64,000 bases of DNA from Azospirillum griseum. GTDB lineage: Bacteria > Pseudomonadota > Alphaproteobacteria > Azospirillales > Azospirillaceae. The notes beneath the pieces were generated by a model. It made no database searches, was not told the DNA's origin, and saw only the letters and a program-made list of their open reading frames with translations. Position numbers and translations under genes: made by a program. Positions 44,542 through 53,393 of the stretch are shown in pieces (the first letter of the stretch is position 1; each line of letters starts with the position of its first letter). The stretch spans positions 186,001 through 250,000 of the forward strand of contig NZ_RXMA01000005.1 in the NCBI RefSeq assembly GCF_003966125.1, written 5' to 3'.

Positions 44542-47106
44542 TCAGGTCTGGAGACTGTTTTCGGCGGGTGTCGGCGGCCTAGCCCGTTCAACCCAGCCGT
44601 TGGCGTCCTCCAACGACAGCGGGCGGGCAAAACGGTAGCCCTGGGCGTAATCGCAGCCCAGCGTGTTGAGCAGCGCCTGTTCGGCGTCGGTTTCCACCCC
44701 TTCGCCCACCACGTCCAGCCCCAGATCATGGGCCAGATTGACGATGCCGCGCACCAGCCGCGCCCGGTCGGACTCCGGGGCGAGGTCGCGGACGAAGCTC
44801 TTGTCAATCTTCAGCACGTCGAAGGGAAAGCGGCCGAGATAGGACAGCGAGGAATAGCCGGTGCCGAAATCATCCATGCACAGCGGGATGCCCAGATCGT
44901 GGAAGCGGCCCAGAATCGCCAGGGCGCGGTCCGGGTCGGTCATGGTCATGCTTTCGGTGACTTCGATCTTCAGACCGGCGCAGCCGGTGCCGCGCAACCA
45001 CGCCAGCATGTCGTCCACGTAACCGGCGTCCCACATCTGGCGGGCGGACAGATTGACGTTGACCGACAGCGGCAGACCGGTGTCGGCGCGCCAGCGCGTC
45101 AGGTTGCGCACCGCCTCCTCCAGCACGAAGCGGCCCAGCGGCAGAATCTGGCCGGTTTCCTCGGCGATGGGGATGAAACGGTCGGGGCCGATCAGGCCAA
45201 GCTCGGGATGCCGCCAGCGCACCAACGCCTCGAAGCCGGTCAGGCGACCGTCGGCCAGCGACACGATGGGTTGGTAGAGCAGGAAGACCTCCCGCTCCTC
45301 GATGGCGCGGGTCAGGTCGTTTTGCAGGCGGTGGCGGATCAGGATGGCGTCGCGCAGGGCGGCGGTGAACACCTCCGTCCGCGCCCGGCCATGCTCCTTG
45401 GCGCGGTACAGCGCGATGTCGGCGTCGCGCAGCAGGCTGACCGGGTCGCTGGCCAGCCCGTCGTCGATGGCCACGCCGATGCTGGTGGAGGTGCGCAGCT
45501 CCATCTCGTCGATGCGGAAGGGGGTGGTCAGCGCCTGTTCCAACCGTTCGGCCCCGGCGAGTGCCGCCTCCTCCCCGTGGGTGACGACGACGAACTCGTC
45601 CCCGCCCAGGCGCACGGCGAATTCCCCCGCTGCCAGATGGGCGGAGATGCGGTCGGCCACGGCGATCAGCAGCCGGTCGCCGACGGCGTGGCCCAACGAG
45701 TCGTTGATGACCTTGAAGCCGTCGAGGTCGAGGAAGAGCAGGGCGATGCCGTGCCGTTCCGCCCGGTCGCCTTCCATCGCCGCGCGCAGCCAGTCGATCA
45801 GAAAGGCGCGGTTGGGCAGGCCGGTCAGGTAATCGTGGGTGGCCTGATGGATCAGCGCCTGTTCGGCCGCCTTGCGCCGGGTGATGTCGGTGGACGAGCC
45901 GACGATGCGGATGGCGTGGCCCTGCTCGTCCCGTTGCACGACGCTGCGGGTCAACATCCAGCCTTCACCACCATCCGGCTGGCGAAAGCGGAACTCCAAC
46001 TCGAAGCCGTTGCGCCCGCAATCGTTGGTGACATCGCGCCACTGCTGGCGGACGCGCTCCACATCGTCGGGGTGGATGACGCTCAGGAACCGTTCAAAGG
46101 AGTTCAGCGCGCCGTCAGTCAGCCCCAGCATCTGGTGCAGACGGGGCGATGCATAGCCGTTCCCCCTCACCGAATCCCAATCCCACAGGCCATCGTTGGT
46201 GGCGGCGGCGGCCATGGCGTAGCGCTGCTCGCTGTCGGTCAGGCGCTGGGTTTTCTCATCGATGGCGGAAAACAACGCGGCGAGCGCGGAGCGGCTGTCC
46301 TCCAGCGTGCGGCCCAACTGGCCCAACTCGTCCCGCCGGGTCCAGACAAAGGGCTGGTCCAGTTGACGCCGGGCCAGACGGCGCGATTCCTCCATCAACC
46401 GGGCGAGCGGGACCAGCACACGCCGGTGCGTGACGACCACCAGGAAGACGGCGAGCACCAGCAGCATCACCGCCGCCACCCCACCGCCGACGGCGAGAAT
46501 CCGTTGCTGGCGGTCGATGACGGCGCGGTTGGTCGCCCCCAGCGACGCCCGGTCGCGGCTGAGCTGGCCATCCAGCAGGCGCAACGCCTCCACCGTCGGG
46601 CTGAAATCGACGGCGGTGTCGCGCAGCAGGATGTGGGTGTACTGGTTGGCGGCGTGTCCGGCCTCGATCTGCGGCAGGCGGGTGATGACGGCGTCGAGCG
46701 TGTCGCTGATGGCGGTGATCGCCCGCTCCTCCTCCGCCGAGGTGGTGGTGGTGTAGCGGTAGGTTTCCAGATTGGCCCGCGCCAGCCCGACCGCGCGCTC
46801 CACCTCCGCTCGCGCGCCGCGCGGCCCCTGGACTTGATATTCGTGGAACAGATCGACCACGCCCCCCGCGCCCAGATAGGAGCGCAGCTCCGACAGCGCG
46901 TCGGACTTGGTGGCGGCCCCGAGATCGTAGGCGTTCCAACTCTCTTCCACGTCGCGGATGCCGTTCAGCATCATCGTGCCGATGATCGCCATCACCGCCA
47001 GAACGATCACCAACCCGCCAACCATCAGGTTGGCCAACCCGCGCAGGGTCATCCTCCGGCGGCGGTCCCGCGTGTGTCGGGCCTGCGTCATCGCCACGCT
47101 TGTCAT
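44542..47106 (-). CDS. membrane GGDEF-EAL cyclic-di-GMP enzyme with PAS domain
   Basis: The 854-residue protein has TM1 near residues 25-47, a periplasmic helical region of about 180 residues, TM2 near 232-255 and a HAMP-like stretch. A PAS/PAC domain follows (about 305-420), then GGDEF and EAL domains. The GGDEF half is intact (RLGGDEF, DLDGFKVINDSLGH) but has no RxxD inhibitory site before it. The EAL half keeps EALVRW, NVNLSARQ, EVTES and DDFGTGYSSL, so both synthesis and breakdown of c-di-GMP are possible. The start at 47106 fits the membrane topology. The one-lobe PstS-like lipoprotein gene lies just upstream on the same strand. Confidence 0.93.
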   Translation of the reverse strand: MTSVAMTQARHTRDRRRRMTLRGLANLMVGGLVIVLAVMAIIGTMMLNGIRDVEESWNAYDLGAATKSDALSELRSYLGAGGVVDLFHEYQVQGPRGARAEVERAVGLARANLETYRYTTTTSAEEERAITAISDTLDAVITRLPQIEAGHAANQYTHILLRDTAVDFSPTVEALRLLDGQLSRDRASLGATNRAVIDRQQRILAVGGGVAAVMLLVLAVFLVVVTHRRVLVPLARLMEESRRLARRQLDQPFVWTRRDELGQLGRTLEDSRSALAALFSAIDEKTQRLTDSEQRYAMAAAATNDGLWDWDSVRGNGYASPRLHQMLGLTDGALNSFERFLSVIHPDDVERVRQQWRDVTNDCGRNGFELEFRFRQPDGGEGWMLTRSVVQRDEQGHAIRIVGSSTDITRRKAAEQALIHQATHDYLTGLPNRAFLIDWLRAAMEGDRAERHGIALLFLDLDGFKVINDSLGHAVGDRLLIAVADRISAHLAAGEFAVRLGGDEFVVVTHGEEAALAGAERLEQALTTPFRIDEMELRTSTSIGVAIDDGLASDPVSLLRDADIALYRAKEHGRARTEVFTAALRDAILIRHRLQNDLTRAIEEREVFLLYQPIVSLADGRLTGFEALVRWRHPELGLIGPDRFIPIAEETGQILPLGRFVLEEAVRNLTRWRADTGLPLSVNVNLSARQMWDAGYVDDMLAWLRGTGCAGLKIEVTESMTMTDPDRALAILGRFHDLGIPLCMDDFGTGYSSLSYLGRFPFDVLKIDKSFVRDLAPESDRARLVRGIVNLAHDLGLDVVGEGVETDAEQALLNTLGCDYAQGYRFARPLSLEDANGWVERARPPTPAENSLQT

Positions 47107-47216
47107 CGCACTTGGTCTTTCCGTGCCCTGTGGTCTTGCGCTGTCATCAATTGCGCTGTGTGGGCCTCTATCACCGTTCCTGCCCCAGGATGCCGCACGC
47201 GTCAACGGCGCTGTCA

Positions 47217-47741
47217 TCAACTCCCGGTGAGCGGGGCACTGACCGGCTGGCCGGGCCGGTTCAGGCTGTCGATGAAGGGGCGCACGCCGGGGACCGCCAT
47301 CATGTTGGCGTCCTTCACATACAGGATCTGTTTCGGTCCCAGCTCATAGGCGGTCAGCGTCACCCCCTTGCTCTGGCAGAGTTTGCGTTCCGCCGGGGTG
47401 ATCGGGCGGTCGGCGGCGACGATGTCCGGGTGGTCCAGCCCGACCCCGGCGCAGAAGGCGCGGAATCCGGCGGCGGTGCCCCCGGCGGTCAGGCGCGGCT
47501 TGGCGTCGGGACCGCCGTCGAAGGCGGCGGCGGCCGTCTGGACCGCTCCGCGCAGGGCCGGGCTGCCGACCAGCCAGATCCCGCGCGCCTCGGGCGGGGG
47601 CCGGGTGGGGGCGGGGATCACCGGGGTGGTGATGGTGTTGGGCCGGGTCGGCTTGGTGTCGAAGGCGGGGAACTGGCAGGCCGACAGCGCCAGGGCGCTG
47701 GCGGGCAGGGCCAGGAACAGGGCGATCCGTCGGTTGGTCAT
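47217..47741 (-). CDS. short PstS-like (phosphate-binding-type) lipoprotein, one lobe only
   Basis: The 174-residue protein has a lipoprotein signal ending LALSAC (Cys22) and then a Pro-rich spacer. The rest resembles the first lobe of PstS-type phosphate-binding proteins: GSPALRGAVQTAAAAF, then TAGGTAAGFRAFCAGVG, and DIVAADRPITPAERKLC. Full PstS proteins are about 340 residues; the second lobe is missing here and the frame ends cleanly, so this is a domain-sized protein rather than a visible frameshift. It lies 110 bp upstream of the GGDEF-EAL gene on the same strand and may be its periplasmic partner. No pst transporter genes are present. Confidence 0.75.
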   Translation of the reverse strand: MTNRRIALFLALPASALALSACQFPAFDTKPTRPNTITTPVIPAPTRPPPEARGIWLVGSPALRGAVQTAAAAFDGGPDAKPRLTAGGTAAGFRAFCAGVGLDHPDIVAADRPITPAERKLCQSKGVTLTAYELGPKQILYVKDANMMAVPGVRPFIDSLNRPGQPVSAPLTGS

Positions 47742-47889
47742 CGTCGAGCGGTCCGTGCAAGCGGCGGAAGGGAATGGCACGGTAGCACGGCGGGCCGCGT
47801 TGGGAAGGACTCGCCATCCATCCGAAACAGCGATAGGCTCCCGGTCATCAATTTGTTTCAGGAATGACCGAAGCGAGGAGCGCCTGGCG

Positions 47890-48795
47890 ATGACGATTCC
47901 CGATCTGGACATCGACGCGCTGCGCGCCTTTGTGACGGTGGCCGACGCCGGGGGCTTCACGGCGGCGGCGGAGCGGTTGGGCCGCACCCAATCGGCGATC
48001 AGCGTCAAGATCAAGAAGCTGGAAGACACGCTGGGGCGGCGGGTGTTCGCCCGCACCAGCCGGTCGCTGGCCCTGACCCACGATGGCGAACTGCTGCTGG
48101 GCTACGCCCGCCGTCTGCTGGATCTCAACGACGAAACGGTGCGCCGCTTCCGCGAACCGGGGGCGGAGGGGGAATTGCGGCTTGGGGTGGCCGATTACTT
48201 CCTGTCCGAACATCTGCCGCGCGTGTTGACGCAATTTGCCCGGATTTACCCACGCCTGCGCATCGATCTGCGGGTGGGGATGTGCGGCGATCTGGTGACG
48301 GGGCTGGAGTCGGGCGATCTCGATCTGGTGATTTCCCGGCGCGACGCGGGCGAGCCGCGCGGCCGGGTGATCTGGCGCGAGCCGATGCGCTGGGTGGCCG
48401 CCGACACGCTGGAGATCGACCCGGCGCTGCCCCTGCCGCTGTGCGCGCTGCCCGCTCCTTGCGTGTTCCGCAACCGGGGGGTGGAGGCGTTGGGGGCGAT
48501 CGGGCGGCCCTGGCGCATCGTCTACACCAGCGGCAGCGTCATGGGGGTGCAGGCCGCCGTCCGCGCCGGTCTGGGAGTGGCGGTGTTGAGCGAATCCTCC
48601 GTTCCCGACGGCGCGCGGCGGTTGGGGGTGGAGGAGGGCTTGCCGGAGTTGGGCGAGGTGGACATGGCGATTTTCGGCGAGACGGCGCGCAACCGCCGCC
48701 TCGCCGAACCGCTGGTCGGCTTCATTCTGGACAGTCTGGCGACCATGCGTCGCGCCGGTCGCCCGGCGCTGGTCCCGGTTCCCGACGCGGCGTGA
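47890..48795 (+). CDS. LysR-type transcriptional regulator
   Basis: The 301-residue protein has the LysR helix-turn-helix at its N-terminus (IDALRAFVTVADAGGFTAAAERLGRTQSAIS) and an effector-binding domain from about residue 90. GAGGAG lies nine bases before the ATG at 47890. It is divergent from the PstS-like lipoprotein gene across 148 bp, so that gene and the GGDEF-EAL gene behind it are candidate targets. It is convergent with the oxidoreductase gene at 48817. The inducer is unknown. Confidence 0.94.
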   Translation: MTIPDLDIDALRAFVTVADAGGFTAAAERLGRTQSAISVKIKKLEDTLGRRVFARTSRSLALTHDGELLLGYARRLLDLNDETVRRFREPGAEGELRLGVADYFLSEHLPRVLTQFARIYPRLRIDLRVGMCGDLVTGLESGDLDLVISRRDAGEPRGRVIWREPMRWVAADTLEIDPALPLPLCALPAPCVFRNRGVEALGAIGRPWRIVYTSGSVMGVQAAVRAGLGVAVLSESSVPDGARRLGVEEGLPELGEVDMAIFGETARNRRLAEPLVGFILDSLATMRRAGRPALVPVPDAA

Positions 48796-48816
48796 CGCCG
48801 GGCGGATGTTTCGTCG

Positions 48817-49833
48817 TCAGAAGCCTTCCAGCACGATCTTGCCGCGCGCGGTCCCGGTTTCGATCAGCGCGTGCGCCCGGCGCAGGGTGGCGGCGTCGAT
48901 CCGGCCCAGCGTGTCGGTCAGCGTCGTCCGCAGCGTCCCGGCATCGACCAGTCGCGACACCGCGCGCAGCAGCGCCTGCTGTTCGGCCATGTCGGCGGTT
49001 TGGAACAGCGAGCGGGCGAACATCATCTCCCAATGCAGCGACACCGCCTTGCGCTTCAACAGGCGGACGTCGATCAGGCCGGGATCGTCGATCAGCCCGA
49101 TGCGGCCCTGCGGGGCGACGATGTCGGCCAGCGCGGTGAAATGCTGGTCGGTGCCGGTGGTGACGAAGATCCGGTCGACACCGTCCAGGCCCAGGGCGCG
49201 GATCTGGTCGGGGATCGAGGCGGAATGGTCGATCACGTCGTGCGCGCCCAGCTCCCGCACCCAGGCCGCCGTTTCCGGGCGGGAGGCGGTGGCGATGACG
49301 CGGATGCCGGTCAACCGCCGGGCCAACTGCACGGCGATGGAACCGACCCCGCCCGCCCCGCCGACGATCAGCAGGGTGCGCCCGGCCTCCGCCTCCGGCC
49401 CCTGCTGCAATCCCAAGCGGTCGAACAGCATTTCCCAGGCGGTGATCGCGGTCAGCGGCAGGGCGGCGGCCTCGGCGTCCGACAGGCTGGCGGGGGATGG
49501 GCCGACGATGCGCTCGTCCACCAGATGGAATTCGCTGTTGGTGCCGGGGCGGTCGATGGCCCCGGCGTAGAACACCCGGTCGCCGGGGCGGAAGTCGGTG
49601 ACGTCCGGCCCAACCGCCTCGACGGTTCCGGCGGCGTCGAAGCCCAGAACGCGCAACGCCCCGTCGGCGGGGGCAACGTTGGCGCGCAGCTTCACATCCA
49701 CCGGGTTGACCGACACGGCGCGCACCCGCACCAGCAGGTCGCGCCCGGTCGGCTTGGGGGTGTCGAGCGTGACGTCGATCAGGGAGTCGGGGTTGGTGAC
49801 GGGCAGGGACGCGCGGTAGCCGATGGCCTTCAT
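48817..49833 (-). CDS. zinc-type alcohol dehydrogenase family / quinone oxidoreductase-like protein
   Basis: The 338-residue protein is a medium-chain dehydrogenase/reductase. It has an N-terminal GroES-like domain (SVNPVDVKLRAN, LGFDAAGTVEAVG, FRPGDRVFYAG) and a nucleotide-binding domain with GGAGGVGSIAVQLAR. The catalytic zinc ligands of true alcohol dehydrogenases are missing, as in the quinone-oxidoreductase branch. It probably reduces quinones or enones with NADPH in the cytoplasm. It stands alone; the upstream gap to the small lipoprotein gene (49834-50069) is A/T-rich and should hold its promoter. Confidence 0.92.
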   Translation of the reverse strand: MKAIGYRASLPVTNPDSLIDVTLDTPKPTGRDLLVRVRAVSVNPVDVKLRANVAPADGALRVLGFDAAGTVEAVGPDVTDFRPGDRVFYAGAIDRPGTNSEFHLVDERIVGPSPASLSDAEAAALPLTAITAWEMLFDRLGLQQGPEAEAGRTLLIVGGAGGVGSIAVQLARRLTGIRVIATASRPETAAWVRELGAHDVIDHSASIPDQIRALGLDGVDRIFVTTGTDQHFTALADIVAPQGRIGLIDDPGLIDVRLLKRKAVSLHWEMMFARSLFQTADMAEQQALLRAVSRLVDAGTLRTTLTDTLGRIDAATLRRAHALIETGTARGKIVLEGF

Positions 49834-50069
49834 GGTCGGATCATCCAGTGTGTGGGGGAATGACCCGCAGCCTGCCCCGTTTCCTTGAATTTCAGAAATT
49901 CATAGTTTTTCTTTCATCAATGCGATTTGTGAATTTATTGGACCAAAGGCCATGCGGCCCGTCGCGGTGGGAATAGGCGCTCCGGCGGCGTGTTTGTTCA
50001 GACACGGCCCTATTGGCTTTCCCGCACACGCTCCCGTTTCAACCGGTTCCGCCCAGCAGGTCCACCGCC

Positions 50070-50294
50070 ATGCGCACGCTCCCCAACCCCCTTCGCCTTG
50101 CCGCCCTGTCCGCCCTGCTGCTGATGGTGACGGGCTGCGTCCACCATCACCGCGCCTATTACGCGGATCCCGTCCCGGCCTACCGGCCGCCGGTCGTGGT
50201 TGGCCCGCGCTACTACGCGCCGCCGCCGCCCGTGGTCTATGAGCGTCCGCGCTACGCCCGGCCCTGGCATCACCACCATCGTCACGGTTGGTGA
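50070..50294 (+). CDS. small His/Tyr/Pro-rich lipoprotein
   Basis: The 74-residue protein has a lipoprotein signal (MRTLPNPLRLAALSALLLMV followed by TGC, lipid Cys23). The mature part of about 52 residues is made almost only of His, Tyr, Pro, Arg and Val. It has a VHHHRAYY start, several YxxPPPV-type repeats and a terminal HHHHRHG cluster. AGCAGG lies about ten bases before the ATG. The two His clusters suggest metal binding, but no family is recognised. It ends just before a minus-strand terminator and is convergent with the porin gene. Confidence 0.72.
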   Translation: MRTLPNPLRLAALSALLLMVTGCVHHHRAYYADPVPAYRPPVVVGPRYYAPPPPVVYERPRYARPWHHHHRHGW

Positions 50295-50302
50295 GCGTCG
50301 GC

Positions 50303-50335
50303 AAAAAAAAAGCCGGGCGCTTGCGGCACCCGGCT
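50303..50335 (-). terminator. rho-independent terminator of the porin gene
   Basis: On the minus strand AGCCGGG (50335-50329) pairs with CCCGGCT (50317-50311) and is followed by nine T residues (complement of the A run at 50303-50311). It lies about 195 bp past the porin stop; the plus strand has no T tract. Confidence 0.85.
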
Positions 50336-50530
50336 GTCAAGGGAAACCTCTCCCCAGGAGATTGCGAGAGGCTGGAGGACAACACCACAAAGAGACGTTC
50401 ATGAGCCGTCAGGCCCATGGACGCGATCCGGGCCGACGCCGACGGCGCACCGTGGCGACGCCGACCCGAACCGCTGCAACAACCGGCCCACGTCTCGAAA
50501 AAGGCCGGTCGAGCCTCAATCCGCCGACGA

Positions 50531-51679
50531 TCAGAAGGCCAGGTTGGTGGTGAACAGCACCACGTTGCCCTTGTCCTTGTTGGCGGCGACGTCGGAGTTC
50601 AGCTTGAAGTAATTGTACTCGCCGCCGACCGACAGGCCGGGGGCGATGACATACTTCGCGCCGACGACGTATTGCTGGAACTGGTTCTTGCCCGCGACGG
50701 TCAGGCTGCCCGCGTCCTGGGCGTTGAGATAGGTGGCACCGACCGTGATCGCGCCGACGGTGTATTGCCCGCCGAGCGTCCAGACGTTCTGCGCCTCGCG
50801 GCTGGTGGCCGCCAGGGTGGTGGTGCGCTTGGCGTAGCCGCTCTTGCCCGACCAGGCGTAGCTGCCGCCGACCTTGAAACCGCCATAGCCGACCGAGAGG
50901 CCCGCCATGGTCGAGGACAGGTTTTCAAAGGTCGCGGTCGAGGTGGAGGAGTTCTTCGCCGTGCCGCCGAGATAATACAGGCTGGCCCCCAGGCTGACGT
51001 CGCCGAAGGTCCCGGCGTAGTTGCCGCCGACTTCGTACACGTCGCTGTAGGCCCCGGTCAGGTTGCCGCTGGGGGCGGCGGTCTTCCGGCGGTTGATGTC
51101 GGTGTTCTGGCTGTCGGTGGTCGGTTGATAGGTGACACCGAACTGGAAGCCGGAGAATTTCGGCGTCAGGTAGGTGATGCGGGTGGCAACATTGCCCGAC
51201 ACCAGCGTGCGCAGGTTGCCAGCCGTGCCCGGCAGGTTGCTGCCGGTGCCGCCCAGGAATGCCTGCATGTCGCCGTCCACGCCGCCCGTGCCCCAATCCG
51301 ACGGGGCGATGATGGCGTATTCGTCCGACAGGCCGTTCTGCTGACCGGCGCTGACCGTGCCAAAGCCGCCATTGACGAACATAAAGGCACGGTCGCTGAC
51401 CATGCTGCGGCTGGGGTCCGTCACCAGACGGATGCGCCCGCCATACTCCAGGCCGTTGTCGGCCTTGGCAACCGGGGTGACGACCAGGCGCAGACGGTTG
51501 CGGAATTCGGTGGCGCGCAGACCGCTGTCGCGGTCCTGGCCGGTGATGCCCGCTTCAAAGAACGCATCGCCGCCGATGGTGATGTCGAACTTGGATTTCG
51601 ACTGGGCAAAGGCCGGGGTCGCCGCGCCAGCGGTGAGAGCGACGGCGGCGACGCCGAGCGAGAGAACCAGACGTGACAT
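50531..51679 (-). CDS. outer-membrane porin (Gram-negative porin family)
   Basis: The 382-residue protein has a signal peptide cut after TPAFA (about residue 25) and alternating amphipathic strands rich in Gly, Tyr and Asn. It ends in a C-terminal Phe (TTNLAF), the signal for outer-membrane assembly. The pattern (ITIGGDAFFEAGI near the start, FGVTYQP, VGGNYAGTFGDV) is that of trimeric general porins of alphaproteobacteria, which pass small hydrophilic solutes. GGAGGAA lies five bases before the ATG, as expected for a highly expressed gene. It has its own terminator. Confidence 0.94.
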   Translation of the reverse strand: MSRLVLSLGVAAVALTAGAATPAFAQSKSKFDITIGGDAFFEAGITGQDRDSGLRATEFRNRLRLVVTPVAKADNGLEYGGRIRLVTDPSRSMVSDRAFMFVNGGFGTVSAGQQNGLSDEYAIIAPSDWGTGGVDGDMQAFLGGTGSNLPGTAGNLRTLVSGNVATRITYLTPKFSGFQFGVTYQPTTDSQNTDINRRKTAAPSGNLTGAYSDVYEVGGNYAGTFGDVSLGASLYYLGGTAKNSSTSTATFENLSSTMAGLSVGYGGFKVGGSYAWSGKSGYAKRTTTLAATSREAQNVWTLGGQYTVGAITVGATYLNAQDAGSLTVAGKNQFQQYVVGAKYVIAPGLSVGGEYNYFKLNSDVAANKDKGNVVLFTTNLAF

Positions 51680-51720
51680 TCAGTGTTCCTCCATGGGTAA
51701 TGCGCAGTGTGTTTCCTGCC

Positions 51721-51738
51721 ACAGCCGTGATCGGCTGT
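51721..51738. other. small perfect hairpin between zwf and the porin gene
   Basis: ACAGCCG (51721-51727) pairs with CGGCTGT (51732-51738) around TGAT. No T tract follows on the minus strand, so it is more likely a leader or mRNA-stabilising structure of the porin transcript than a terminator. Confidence 0.4.
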
Positions 51739-51801
51739 TTCGTGACCGCGTGTTCGGCCCGGAGGCCGTCGCGATGTTCCGGTGTGTCGTTTGGGGCTGG
51801 C

Positions 51802-53292
51802 TCACCCGCCCGGCCGGTCGTGATCGTCGATCCAGGTCCGGCCGTCGCGCTCGATCAGGGCGATGGCGGCGGACGGCCCCCAGGTTCCGGCGGTGTAGGG
51901 GTGCGGGCGGCGCGGGTCGCGCGCCCAGGCGTCCAGGATGGGTTCGGCCCAGGACCAGGCGGCCTCCACCTCGTCGCGGCGCATGAACAGGGTGGGGTTG
52001 CCGCGCACCACGTCCATCAGCAGCCGTTCATAGGCGTCGGGGAAGCGGCTCTTGAAGGTTTCGGCGAAGCTGAGGTTGAGGGCGGCCTCGCGCAGGCGCA
52101 TCCCGCCCGGCCCCGGCTCCTTCGTCATCAGATGCAGGCGGATGTGTTCGTCGGGTTGCAGGCGCACGACCAGCCGGTTCGGGACCACCCCACCGGCGGC
52201 GGCGGGGAAGATGCTGTGCGGGATCGGTTTGAAGGCGATGACGATTTCCGAGACTTTCGCCCCCAGCCGCTTGCCGCTGCGCAGGTAGAAGGGAACCCCG
52301 GCCCACCGCCAATCGCGGATTTCGGTCTTCAGGGCGACAAAGGTTTCGGTCGCGCTCTCCGTCCCGACCAGCGGTTCGGACAGATAGCCGGGGACCGGCT
52401 GCCCATCGATCGCCCCGGCGCGGTACTGGCCGCGCACGGTCAGCAGATCGACGTCGGCCCCTTCGATGGGGGCAAGCGCGCGCAGGATCTTCAGCTTCTC
52501 GTCGCGCACCGCGTCGCGGTCGAGCGTGGCGGGCGGGGCCATGGCGACCAGGCAGAGCAACTGCAACAGGTGGTTCTGCACCATGTCGCGCAGCGCGCCG
52601 GAGCCGTCGTAATAGCCGCCGCGATTTTCCACCCCGACGGTCTCGGCCACGGTGATCTGCACATGGTCGATCCAGGCGCTGGACCACAGCGGTTCGAACA
52701 GGGCGTTGGCAAAGCGCAGCGCCAACAGATTCTGCACCGTCTCCTTGCCCAGATAATGGTCGATGCGGAAAATCTGGGATTCGGTGAAGACGCGCCCGAC
52801 CTCGTCGTTGATGCGGCGGGCCGACGCCAGATCATGGCCCAGCGGCTTTTCCAGCACCACGCGCGACCGCGCGGTGATGGCCCCGACATCGTGCAGGCGC
52901 TGGCTGATCGGGCCGAACAGGTCGGGTGCCGTGGCCAGATAGAAGACGCGGACGCGTTCGGGGTGCTGGTCCAGCGTCGCGCCCAGCGCGCGCCACCCCT
53001 CGCCGCTGCGCGCGTCCACCGCCGCGTAGGACAGGCGGCGGGCGAAGGTCGCCCACGCCTCATCGGTCAGCGCCGCGCCGACATGGCGGTCGAGCGCGTC
53101 GCGCACCTGGGCGCGGTAGGACTCCTCGTCCATCGCCCCGCGCGCGACGGCGATGATCCGCCCATCGGTCGGCAATTGGCCGTCCAACTCGCGGTGAAAC
53201 AGCGCGGGCAGCAGCTTGCGCATCGCCAGATCGCCGGTTCCGCCAAAGACGACGTAGTCGAACGGCGCGATGTGGGGGGACGGAGAAGACAT
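51802..53292 (-). CDS. zwf: glucose-6-phosphate 1-dehydrogenase
   Basis: The 496-residue protein has the NADP-binding FGGTGDLAMRKLLPAL near the N-terminus, the substrate-site signature RIDHYLGKETVQN (catalytic His within) and EKPLGHDLASA. It oxidises glucose-6-phosphate to 6-phosphogluconolactone, the entry to the Entner-Doudoroff and oxidative pentose-phosphate routes. The ATG at 53292 gives the family N-terminus; the frame stays open far upstream only because it shadows the chemoreceptor gene. pgl and edd are not adjacent. It follows the chemoreceptor gene by 101 bp on the same strand. Confidence 0.96.
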   Translation of the reverse strand: MSSPSPHIAPFDYVVFGGTGDLAMRKLLPALFHRELDGQLPTDGRIIAVARGAMDEESYRAQVRDALDRHVGAALTDEAWATFARRLSYAAVDARSGEGWRALGATLDQHPERVRVFYLATAPDLFGPISQRLHDVGAITARSRVVLEKPLGHDLASARRINDEVGRVFTESQIFRIDHYLGKETVQNLLALRFANALFEPLWSSAWIDHVQITVAETVGVENRGGYYDGSGALRDMVQNHLLQLLCLVAMAPPATLDRDAVRDEKLKILRALAPIEGADVDLLTVRGQYRAGAIDGQPVPGYLSEPLVGTESATETFVALKTEIRDWRWAGVPFYLRSGKRLGAKVSEIVIAFKPIPHSIFPAAAGGVVPNRLVVRLQPDEHIRLHLMTKEPGPGGMRLREAALNLSFAETFKSRFPDAYERLLMDVVRGNPTLFMRRDEVEAAWSWAEPILDAWARDPRRPHPYTAGTWGPSAAIALIERDGRTWIDDHDRPGG

Positions 53293-53393
53293 GAGCGGGG
53301 CCTCGCGCCGCCGGGGGGCCGGCGTCGTCAAACGGGAGCTTCGGGAGGAAGGGCTGGGAAAGCGGGCGGTCAGCGCCGGGGCGTTGCGGTCAT

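Noticed and set aside
49900..50418. 172-codon minus-strand frame across the small lipoprotein gene
   Set aside because: It is low-complexity and has no ribosome site, while the plus-strand frame has a lipoprotein signal and a sensible start.
51721..51738. Terminator of zwf
   Set aside because: This hairpin lies beyond the zwf stop on the minus strand, but no T tract follows, so only a structural feature is listed.
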